IMG/VR virus record: IMGVR_UViG_3300006990_000065
Location: 1-40,377 of that record
From: a virus
Reading direction: 5' to 3' (one strand)
DNA: 40,377 bases
The notes under the pieces: generated by a model
Database searches by the model: none
Told to the model about the DNA's origin: nothing
What the model saw: only the letters and a program-made list of their open reading frames with translations
Shown: piece by piece, positions 28,625 through 34,987 of the stretch
Position numbering within the stretch: position 1 is the stretch's first letter
How the letters are laid out: the number at the start of each line of letters is the position of its first letter
Program-made: the position numbers and the translations under genes

Positions 28625-29823
28625 CGAATCCAAAAGCAGGACATACAAGCGCAGCCGGAATGAGCACTAGTGCTGAAGGGCTAAGAGATGGAGATGGGCT
28701 ATCATCTCCGAGTTTAACTAACCCATATGAAGGCATACATGGTAACGGCATTATTAGATTACTAGATAGCGCCGTTGGTGATAGTAATAGGAATGCTATT
28801 TCTACTGCAACCCCCGGTTATATTGAAACAGCATCATCAGGTGTGGTTACTATTCATGGAGGGTGGTGTGTACTTGATGGAGCATTGTATAAGTTTGCTG
28901 GAGGAATTGGTGCTACTCAACAAATCACAATTGGTGCTACTGGTACTGCTAATTTTAATGGCGAATTGCCAGCCGTACCTACTGCCACCAGCGATGTATT
29001 TGTTGTAATCTACATATGCTCTGATAGCGGAACTACTACTAGAATAAGGTACGAAGTAGGTACCCCAGTGGCCCCTAGTGTAGGTACGCCACTCATACCT
29101 GCTGGCTTTTTGACCGATCCAGCCATCGGCAATACTCGTAAGAATCATCAATCGATTGTACTAGGTGTATTGCGCTATACAATGACGGCAGGTACTGCAA
29201 ATGTAACTGCTTCTTTGAGCGCTACACCTATATTGCATGATAGAAGGGTATTCATCAGAACCAGCCCTATGTATCTTCAGCACATGTCTAAGGGTACTAG
29301 GACTATGAGTACAGGTGGTACTGACTTAGGTCATGCTAATAACAAGATTACTCACCATACCGATCTTGCGGCAATGTATGGCTCTCCTGAAAGTAGCGAT
29401 TTGACTAATAGTGAATTTGGTGCTATTTGGCAAAGCCATACAACTGAATCTAATGCCATGCTCTTTTACGCAGCATCTAATACACTGAATGGCACTAAGG
29501 CCATGCACACTCATAGGTTAGGGCCTGATGAAGTCAAGATAATAACCGCTAATACCAGTTTCACTTTCGACCAAGCGAACATATGGTTAATCAATGCTAA
29601 TGGGGGAAGTGCACATGCTACACTTACCCCAAGTGGGACTTTTCCCCCCGGCTATGTACTTGAGATTAGGAACATATCTACTGCTAACTCTTACAATGCA
29701 GTATTTACTGCTAAAAGTGACGATAAAACTTCTAGCGCTGCCGCTATCAACATAGCCAATGGTAAGTATGCTAGATTCGCATACGATGGTACCGATTGGC
29801 ACCTACTATTCTTACAGGCTTGA
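28621..29823 (+). CDS. Tail fibre / receptor-binding protein candidate
   Basis: 400-aa protein closing the tail module. The N-terminal part is polar (Ser/Thr/Gly), followed by a region with GYIETASSGVVTIHGGWCVL and DGALYKFAGG, the layout seen in baseplate-proximal fibre proteins where a strand-rich segment describes a solution-exposed trimer. The C-terminal 110 residues (from about HRLGPDEVKIITANTSFTF to the final WHLLFLQA) resemble the small beta-sandwich tip of phage fibres: a Gly/Asn turn, PPGYVLEIRNIS, then GKYARFAYDGTDWHLL. Ending in a Tyr/Trp strand of this kind is common for fibre C-termini. It is a good candidate for host recognition alongside the LamG-bearing proteins. No enzyme motif was seen. 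Confidence 0.6.
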   Translation: MTNPKAGHTSAAGMSTSAEGLRDGDGLSSPSLTNPYEGIHGNGIIRLLDSAVGDSNRNAISTATPGYIETASSGVVTIHGGWCVLDGALYKFAGGIGATQQITIGATGTANFNGELPAVPTATSDVFVVIYICSDSGTTTRIRYEVGTPVAPSVGTPLIPAGFLTDPAIGNTRKNHQSIVLGVLRYTMTAGTANVTASLSATPILHDRRVFIRTSPMYLQHMSKGTRTMSTGGTDLGHANNKITHHTDLAAMYGSPESSDLTNSEFGAIWQSHTTESNAMLFYAASNTLNGTKAMHTHRLGPDEVKIITANTSFTFDQANIWLINANGGSAHATLTPSGTFPPGYVLEIRNISTANSYNAVFTAKSDDKTSSAAAINIANGKYARFAYDGTDWHLLFLQA

Positions 29824-29827
29824 TACT

Positions 29828-30067
29828 ATGGGGAAATTACTCGCCGCTTTGAGGATAGAATGCGTCAGTTGCGAAGAGAAAAGCATACCCCTTGTAATAA
29901 AGGGCGTTTACTTTTCCGGCAAAGGTACGGCAATTCAGGAATGTCCTCTTTGCGGGCATATGTGTAAGTTGGGTGATAAGTCCCTGCCTCGATCTAAGTC
30001 TAGCAAGGCCCGCAGGTTTCCCTACGGGCGCTTTGCTAGAGAATTAGTTACTGCTTCTAGGCAATAA
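29828..30067 (+). CDS. Small Cys-pair (zinc-ribbon-like) protein
   Basis: 79 aa from the ATG at 29828, 4 nt after the fibre-like gene's stop; the frame is open further upstream, but that part lies inside the previous gene. Two Cys pairs (C12-x2-C15 and C39-x2-C42, with C46 nearby) are spaced like a zinc ribbon, and the C-terminus is basic (SLPRSKSSKARRFPYGRFAR), compatible with nucleic-acid binding. It is the last gene of the rightward operon. The ribosome binding site is weak, so it may depend on coupling. Role unknown. Confidence 0.65.
   Translation: MGKLLAALRIECVSCEEKSIPLVIKGVYFSGKGTAIQECPLCGHMCKLGDKSLPRSKSSKARRFPYGRFARELVTASRQ
29999..30040. terminator. Inverted repeat at the convergent operon junction, possible bidirectional terminator
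   Basis: TCTAGCAAGGCCCG at 29999-30012 faces CGGGCGCTTTGCTAGA at 30025-30040: an 8-bp outer stem (TCTAGCAA/TTGCTAGA), a GCCCG/CGGGC inner stem and a 12-nt loop. It lies inside the end of the 79-aa gene, about 25 bp before the point where the two operons' stops meet. No T-run follows on either strand, and archaeal terminators are usually U-rich rather than hairpins, so a termination role is speculative; it could also be an RNA-stability element or chance. Confidence 0.35.
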
Positions 30068-31567
30068 TCACTCGCCACGCTTACCGATGATGTCATCGAT
30101 GCGTAGTATACTGATAGTGACTTCGCTAGCAGACTGAATCGCCTGCTTGACTAGGCTGAGAGGTTCCCATACATTGGCATCCTTCATTGAGCAGGTGCCT
30201 CCATCTTCGATGTTAGGCCCATAATCGATATTACCCGATAAGTGCTCATTCCTGAGCGCTAGTACGATGTCTAGTGGATCGTGACCTGCATTTTCTGCAA
30301 TGGTAGAAGGTATCGATTCCAATGCATCTGCAAAGGCATCAATTGCCATCTGAGCACGACCACCAATCTCTGCTGCCCTGCTTCTTAGATTGATAGCAGA
30401 GTTGAGATATGCGGCACCGCCGCCCGGTACGACCTTGAGGGTGTTATAGGCTACACATACGACTCCGAGAGCATCTTCAAATCCACGCTCGGTCTCATCT
30501 AGTGTTTGCTTAGTAGCACCTCTTAGGATAAGAGTAGTGACTTCACCTGTGCCCTTGACGACGACATACTTCATGTCACCGATAGTAGTACACTCGATGT
30601 CTGCATCTACTGCATCCCCTAAGTCCTCAACAGTGTGAGCCGCAGAGGTGTTTAGTAGTAACCCTAGAGCAGATATATCACTTTCAGGTAAACGCTGAAC
30701 TACGCTGATATTGGCCTTAGCCAAAGTAGCCGCAACTACCTCGTTTACATGGTCTCTGACCAATACTGCACCACCATTAGGTAGGCGCTCGATGATAGAC
30801 TCTGCTTTCTTGACCCAAATATCCCTAGTTGTAGTCTGCTGGTATTGTTGATACTCAGCAGCAGATCCAAGTGACACTTGTACATTGTCCTCATTCTTTT
30901 TGTTACTGAGTCCAGTGTTGATTAGTAGTACCTTGCCTTCAGGTGTGAGAGGCATAGCAGGTAACATGAATTCCTTGTGTAATACTACACCTGAGAAGCA
31001 TGTCGAATCTTCTAAGCCTCCACCGGGCTGACACAGGACACGGATGCGCTCAAAATCGCCACCTGCCAATTCTGCCGCCTTAACACATAGTTCACTGACA
31101 TGTTCCATAGCGGATTCCAATGACTTACCTGTAATCGATGTCTGCGCTACATGCCTCAAGTGAGGCTTGGCAGATTCTGCTAGGCTTGGAATGTGTTCAG
31201 TAGCCCACTGTGCTGCTTGTCTGTAACCTTTACAGATAACATTAGGGTGTAGGCCCTTTTCAAATAGTGATTCAGTATTGCTCAGCAGTTGCCCTGCTAA
31301 TACTACTGTGCTGGTCGTACCATCGTAACACATACTCTCTTGAGTGTTAGCCGCTTCAATTATCATCTTAGCGCCCGGATGTGATACATCTAGTGATTGA
31401 AGGATAGTAGCGCCGTCATTTGTTACAATGACATTGCCACCTCCATCGACCATCATCTTGTCCATTCCCGCTGGACCTAGCGTACTTCTAACCGTGTCTG
31501 CGATTGCTTTCGCAGCACGAATGTTTAGGCTCTGTGCTGTTTGTTGTTGATCTCCGTTGTTTACCAT
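30068..31567 (-). CDS. ths: Group II chaperonin (thermosome-type)
   Basis: 499-aa ATP-dependent protein-folding chaperonin of the archaeal cytosol, related to thermosome/CCT subunits (usually 530-560 aa). Clear family motifs: AIADTVRSTLGPAGMDKMMV (residues 21-40), the ATP-site NDGATIL (50-56), TSITGK, LRGATKQTLDETERGFEDAL with the catalytic Asp of the ED-AL segment, VVPGGGAA and the C-terminal RIDDII. Equatorial, intermediate and apical domains all appear present. Oddities: the normally invariant GDGTTT reads YDGTTS (residues 81-86), the Glu after GGGA-x is Tyr, GPKG is GPAG, and the Gly-Gly-Met-rich tail that lines the cavity is missing. The gene overlaps the upstream 184-aa ORF by 7 nt. Chaperonins of this class are known in magrovirus-like genomes; capture from an archaeal host is likely. 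Confidence 0.93.
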   Translation of the reverse strand: MVNNGDQQQTAQSLNIRAAKAIADTVRSTLGPAGMDKMMVDGGGNVIVTNDGATILQSLDVSHPGAKMIIEAANTQESMCYDGTTSTVVLAGQLLSNTESLFEKGLHPNVICKGYRQAAQWATEHIPSLAESAKPHLRHVAQTSITGKSLESAMEHVSELCVKAAELAGGDFERIRVLCQPGGGLEDSTCFSGVVLHKEFMLPAMPLTPEGKVLLINTGLSNKKNEDNVQVSLGSAAEYQQYQQTTTRDIWVKKAESIIERLPNGGAVLVRDHVNEVVAATLAKANISVVQRLPESDISALGLLLNTSAAHTVEDLGDAVDADIECTTIGDMKYVVVKGTGEVTTLILRGATKQTLDETERGFEDALGVVCVAYNTLKVVPGGGAAYLNSAINLRSRAAEIGGRAQMAIDAFADALESIPSTIAENAGHDPLDIVLALRNEHLSGNIDYGPNIEDGGTCSMKDANVWEPLSLVKQAIQSASEVTISILRIDDIIGKRGE

Positions 31568-32115
31568 TCTACATCATACTCCTTTGGTACTCCCTTGTCT
31601 CTTAGTCTCACCCTTATATCACCTGCGCTACTACAGCGCTGTACTAGGGTGAGTATGATATTCGCATCATCGATGCAGTGCTTAATTATTGACAGTTCAC
31701 TGCCCTTCTGCCAAATAGGGGCATACATTTCTGTATGCAGGGAATACTCCAAATCTAAATCGTTTAGATTTAATTGCTGTTCCGAAATACGCTTTATCTC
31801 TAAATCTATATCCATGATATGCCTTTCAATATGGTCAACCATATCACTAGGACTACCTTTGTCTATACCTGTCCAAGAAGTATTCAGGCCATAGGGCTGA
31901 GTATTCTTTAGGACCAATATACCTCCATTATCTACGATATAGGCCATTTCGTCTTGTATTTTTGAATAAGAAATTGGCTTTGAATTGATATAAGATCGGT
32001 GACTAGTGTATACCGATAAGTAATCATCACTAGTGACAATTACCACTTCGGGGGCATTCACCATATGTGAAAATTCACTACCATAGGCGAACACGACAAA
32101 GTGCTTGCCTTTCAT
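31561..32115 (-). CDS. Hypothetical protein coupled to the chaperonin
   Basis: 184-aa protein; the ATG at 32115 overlaps the upstream stop (ATGA) and the 3' end overlaps the chaperonin start by 7 nt. The N-terminal half is strand-rich (HFVVFAYG, PEVVIVTSDDYLSVY, GGILVLKN), suggesting an alpha/beta fold. The C-terminal half is helical and charged (DMVDHIERHIMDIDLEIKRI, ELSIIKHCIDDANIILTLVQ), probably a short coiled coil. No catalytic motif, Cys cluster or membrane segment. I do not recognise a family. Tight coupling to the chaperonin makes a co-chaperone or substrate role worth considering, but this is only context. Confidence 0.65.
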   Translation of the reverse strand: MKGKHFVVFAYGSEFSHMVNAPEVVIVTSDDYLSVYTSHRSYINSKPISYSKIQDEMAYIVDNGGILVLKNTQPYGLNTSWTGIDKGSPSDMVDHIERHIMDIDLEIKRISEQQLNLNDLDLEYSLHTEMYAPIWQKGSELSIIKHCIDDANIILTLVQRCSSAGDIRVRLRDKGVPKEYDVEW

Positions 32116-32273
32116 TCCTCTTCACCTAGTAAAACCTTGAGGCTTTCATGCATAGCGCCCATACAGGCAAGGCAGAAGTCGCAGAAATCTACTTTCAATA
32201 GACCGAAGTACCCACTTATACCTTCATCTTTGTACTCAAACTTAGCATGACAAAGAGAACAGTTTTTTTCCAT
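32112..32273 (-). CDS. Small zinc-binding protein (53 aa)
   Basis: The frame is open from 32366, but the upstream part lies inside the helicase gene; the ATG at 32273 follows the helicase stop as TAAAATG with a GGGGGA site upstream, giving 53 aa. Cysteines at C5-x2-C8 and C31-x2-C34-x2-C37 form two zinc knuckles around a Gly/Phe strand segment, and the end is acidic (LLGEEE). Such mini zinc ribbons in viral replication operons often act as nucleic-acid or protein adaptors. Specific role unknown. Confidence 0.65.
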   Translation of the reverse strand: MEKNCSLCHAKFEYKDEGISGYFGLLKVDFCDFCLACMGAMHESLKVLLGEEE

Positions 32274-32274
32274 T

Positions 32275-33678
32275 TTAATCCCCCTTACTTCTATGCTCTT
32301 TGAGCAATCTGACATACTTACTTTTCCCATCACGGGTTTCCTCAAACAGACTTTTCCCCGATTCATTGTATTTGTTATTAATGCCCGGTTTACTGCTTAG
32401 ATTCTCACTCTTGCCGAACATTTCCATAACCTTAGCCTTCTTGACCCATCCCGGCCCTCGGTTGTCATTGAAATCATATTGCTCGCAGCGCCAATAAGCG
32501 CCTTTCCAACTAGCCTGCATCTTACGCTTAGTAGCATTAGCCATGCCTACCTTGACCTCTGATTCCAGCCAGTCAATTAGATTGTGATACAGGTCGTATA
32601 GAATCTCTTTAGCCATATCTACATGGTCTCCAGTGACCACCCAAGTACCTTCCAACATAGCCATATGGTGGGCTAATACATTGGTGTAATTCTGTAGACC
32701 CATAATGAATGATGCACATACACCCTGCTTCTTAGGGTCCATGTTTTCTACTAAGTCGTAATAATCATCAATTGCCTGATGTAGAGCAGATCGATAGGTG
32801 GCATCTAAGGTGAACATATCGTACATTACCGCCTTAGTCCATCCTTCTTGCATCTCACGAGTAGATTTACCCCACTCATCTGCACTAATTCCGGCTAAGT
32901 CACATACCCTTGCTTGCAAGTTGTCCTTCAAGTCTTTAAAGAAGTCAACTACTTCGTCGTATGATACTTCAAAGTCAACATGGTTGTGTACAGAGTCTGC
33001 TAATTCGTGAGCAATGTTTCTTTTCATCTCAAGAGTCCAGTGCCTCCAATAAACTAGTACTCTTTGGAAAATACCCTTGTCAAGTACATGCTCTTTGATA
33101 CCCTGTGGAGGGAATGTTGTAATCCAAAGTGACACTAAAGACTCGATGGTAATTGTACCATCTTTCATGTGCTTGGTCAATATGTTTCTACCAGTTCCAG
33201 CAGAATTCAATGCCGATTGTAAAAACAAAACAGTTTGTTCTGAGTGCTGGGTGGGTTTTAGGATAATGGAACCTTCATCGAAGTTCATCCCCTTTGCTCC
33301 CGCTAACACCCCCGGTGTTTGGTGCAATGTGCCATCTTCGTCCCGACTCCAAGAGCCGACCATAGCGGAGTCAGTACCAGTTGTATAATCAACGCAATCT
33401 AAGCCAGCAGATGTCATTACACGCTGTATGATTTCAAACGCCACTGATTTACCAGTCCTAGTGTCTTGAATCCAAAACACACTCACCCTTGGATCGATGT
33501 TAGAGGCACCAATTGGTACTCTTACAAATGGTAGAGCAGTCTGCCCTAGAATAAAGAAAAATGATAGTAGGCCGGGTATTTCGTTGTCTTTTGATACTTC
33601 TCTAAAGTGTTCTAAATATCCTCTCAAAATAGGGTATTTCTGCATGCATTCATAGTGCTCTACGCTGTGCTCAATCAT
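32275..33678 (-). CDS. Putative replicative helicase/ATPase (DUF3987-like, AAA+ type)
   Basis: 467-aa protein. Residues 64-80 hold a Walker A-like segment (VFWIQDTRTGKS); the usual first Gly is replaced, leaving QDTRTGKS. Residues 129-135 (KGMNFDE) suit Walker B, 184-191 (LWITTFPP) a sensor-1 strand, and 202-214 (GIFQRVLVYWRHW) the arginine-finger strand; this order is typical of DUF3987/primase-helicase ATPases of phages and plasmids. The middle is helical, and residues about 410-467 (KAKVMEMFGKSEN onward) look like a winged helix. It likely unwinds DNA at the fork together with the primase and polymerase of this operon. It overlaps the XPF-like nuclease by 4 nt (ATGA). The family placement is moderately sure; the helicase activity is inferred. 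Confidence 0.7.
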   Translation of the reverse strand: MIEHSVEHYECMQKYPILRGYLEHFREVSKDNEIPGLLSFFFILGQTALPFVRVPIGASNIDPRVSVFWIQDTRTGKSVAFEIIQRVMTSAGLDCVDYTTGTDSAMVGSWSRDEDGTLHQTPGVLAGAKGMNFDEGSIILKPTQHSEQTVLFLQSALNSAGTGRNILTKHMKDGTITIESLVSLWITTFPPQGIKEHVLDKGIFQRVLVYWRHWTLEMKRNIAHELADSVHNHVDFEVSYDEVVDFFKDLKDNLQARVCDLAGISADEWGKSTREMQEGWTKAVMYDMFTLDATYRSALHQAIDDYYDLVENMDPKKQGVCASFIMGLQNYTNVLAHHMAMLEGTWVVTGDHVDMAKEILYDLYHNLIDWLESEVKVGMANATKRKMQASWKGAYWRCEQYDFNDNRGPGWVKKAKVMEMFGKSENLSSKPGINNKYNESGKSLFEETRDGKSKYVRLLKEHRSKGD

Positions 33679-34391
33679 ATCTTTCCTCTCCGTTTACTGT
33701 ATTTTCTCTCTACCTTTACTGGTTCTTCGCTAGTTAAAACCTCAACTAATCGCTGGCGCAGAACTGAACCCATTCCTCTCACCTGTTTAATGGATTCGAC
33801 ATGTAACATCTCTTCAATAGAGCCACATTTATCTAGTAATTTTTCTACTAGGTCTTGCCCGAATCCGGGTATAGAAAGTAACATATCAGCCCTAATATCA
33901 TTGGTGCTGACTCTAGTGATTGCCTTTGCACCATGACTTGATGCAGAGGTATGTAGTTTGGAATGTAATTTGGTGACGAACATAGCCGCCTCACTGTAAT
34001 TGTTAGCCCGCCAAACATGACAATCGAAGTCAGCCATAATGCGAGCAATGACTCCGGTTAATGTGTTGAGGGCCTTGGAATAGGTGGTTTTTCTACCTTG
34101 GTTATTTGATATTTTGACATACTTCGCTAGATCTCCATGTATCACTAAGAAAACTCGCTGACAATTAGCGTCTAGGTTTTCCATTTGTCTCATCAGGTGC
34201 CCTGAATAGGTAGATTGAAACAAATCAGAGATACTTTTGCACTCTATGTGCCCATCCCCTGCTTTGTAATCCCCCATGCCCTGTAGGAACTCTTGTTTGA
34301 TAGGAATGCCCTGTCTTTCTGCTGCCCTAACGATGGCATCTTTCAGCGGCCCTCTTTCATTAGAGTCAATAATTAATGGTACCTTAGTCAT
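33675..34391 (-). CDS. XPF/ERCC4-type structure-specific nuclease
   Basis: 238-aa endonuclease of the XPF/Hef/Mus81 family without the helicase part. The N-terminal ERCC4 domain (residues 1-150) shows IIDSNERG (D9, E12), GDY (40-42) and IECKSISDLFQS (E50, K52, D56), matching the family's D...GDY...ERK-x3-D pattern except that ERK is ECK. The C-terminal half (about 166-220) is a tandem helix-hairpin-helix: LLSIPGFGQDLVEKLL and VRGMGSVLRQRLVEVL. Such enzymes cut branched DNA at stalled forks, flaps and recombination intermediates, and archaeal ones bind PCNA; the C-terminus here (EEPVKVERKYSKRRGKI) is basic and shows no clear PIP box. Its start overlaps the stop of the 36-aa membrane ORF as ATGA. 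Confidence 0.88.
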   Translation of the reverse strand: MTKVPLIIDSNERGPLKDAIVRAAERQGIPIKQEFLQGMGDYKAGDGHIECKSISDLFQSTYSGHLMRQMENLDANCQRVFLVIHGDLAKYVKISNNQGRKTTYSKALNTLTGVIARIMADFDCHVWRANNYSEAAMFVTKLHSKLHTSASSHGAKAITRVSTNDIRADMLLSIPGFGQDLVEKLLDKCGSIEEMLHVESIKQVRGMGSVLRQRLVEVLTSEEPVKVERKYSKRRGKI

Positions 34392-34498
34392 CCAAACACC
34401 TTCTCATTAACTATGTGTAAAGGATATAAAATCAATAGAATGGGTACCAATACCACTATCAGAAGCAACGCTTCGACAAATTGTATTACCTTCCACAT
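34388..34498 (-). CDS. Small membrane protein, 36 aa
   Basis: Short ORF filling the only gap between the 72-aa zinc protein and the XPF-like nuclease. The ATG at 34498 lies 4 nt after the upstream stop and follows GGGGGAG; the TGA overlaps the nuclease ATG (ATGA), the same junction style as its neighbours. The protein has a short amphipathic start (MWKVIQFVEA), one strongly hydrophobic span (LLLIVVLVPILLILYPL, about 17 residues) and a polar end (HIVNEKVFG), so a single transmembrane helix is predicted. Possible roles are membrane anchoring of replication, holin-like pore formation or a regulatory microprotein; none can be chosen from sequence. Confidence 0.55.
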   Translation of the reverse strand: MWKVIQFVEALLLIVVLVPILLILYPLHIVNEKVFG

Positions 34499-34502
34499 GA
34501 GT

Positions 34503-34721
34503 CTACTCCCCCTTGGAATCATGATGGGCACAATGCTCCTTATCTACCTTGGCCCATTGTCCGCAGCGATTTCCTTTAGAATTCATTCCTTTGCACCTAT
34601 ATTTGTCAGGCGGTGCCTTGTTGTTACACCTGAAACATATGCTTCTTTTAGACTTATTATTGGTCTTGATGCTTCTTTTACATATGCTGCATTCTGCACC
34701 ATGAAATGTGTGTTGCTTCAT
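34503..34721 (-). CDS. Small Cys/His-rich zinc-finger protein (72 aa)
   Basis: The ATG at 34721 overlaps the upstream stop (ATGA) and is preceded by AAGAGGGAAG, so I prefer it to the ATG at 34748. The first half has two Cys pairs (C11-x2-C14 and ICFRC, C38-x2-C41); the second half follows the pattern RC-x5-8-G-x-RC-x-Q-x-A...HC-x-HH, a small Cys/His motif found in many phage and viral zinc proteins. Lys/Arg-rich throughout. Likely nucleic-acid binding; a transcription or replication accessory role is inferred from context. Confidence 0.7.
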   Translation of the reverse strand: MKQHTFHGAECSICKRSIKTNNKSKRSICFRCNNKAPPDKYRCKGMNSKGNRCGQWAKVDKEHCAHHDSKGE

Positions 34722-34987
34722 GGACTTCCCTCTTCTGCTAATTTCCACACACCGATCCTTTCACGGTTACCATTCTTTGTTCTGCTACGATGTCCTACTT
34801 TTTTGAATTCAGGACACTTGCTCAAAATCTGTGTCAATGTCATTTTTCCGGGGCTTTTACTATAGGGTCTACCATTATGTGACCTTTGTGAAAGTAACAT
34901 ATCGTATATTTCGTTAGTACTGAGTGCACCCTTCTCTGCTTCAAATACTCTAATTATACGAGACATATACAGTGTTTTCTTCTTCAT
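34718..34987 (-). CDS. Small winged-helix-like DNA-binding protein (89 aa)
   Basis: The ATG at 34987 overlaps the primase stop (ATGA at 34984-34987); the longer frame from 35020 would run into the primase. The pattern helix (RIIRVFEAEKGA), helix-turn (STNEIYDMLLSQ), recognition-type helix (TLTQILSKCPEFKKV) and a two-strand wing (SRTKNGNRERIGVWKL) matches a winged helix-turn-helix. The acidic C-terminus overlaps the zinc protein's start. It may be a transcriptional regulator of the operon or an origin-binding accessory; there is no direct evidence for either. Confidence 0.6.
   Translation of the reverse strand: MKKKTLYMSRIIRVFEAEKGALSTNEIYDMLLSQRSHNGRPYSKSPGKMTLTQILSKCPEFKKVGHRSRTKNGNRERIGVWKLAEEGSP

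Noticed and set aside
31541-31894. 117-codon plus-strand frame opposite the 184-aa gene
   Set aside because: Shadow of the minus-strand gene; it would sit against the direction of the whole replication operon and shows no recognisable features.
34413-34865. 150-codon plus-strand frame with hydrophobic stretches
   Set aside because: It covers four small minus-strand ORFs that have ribosome binding sites and stop/start overlaps; its hydrophobicity follows from the opposite strand.
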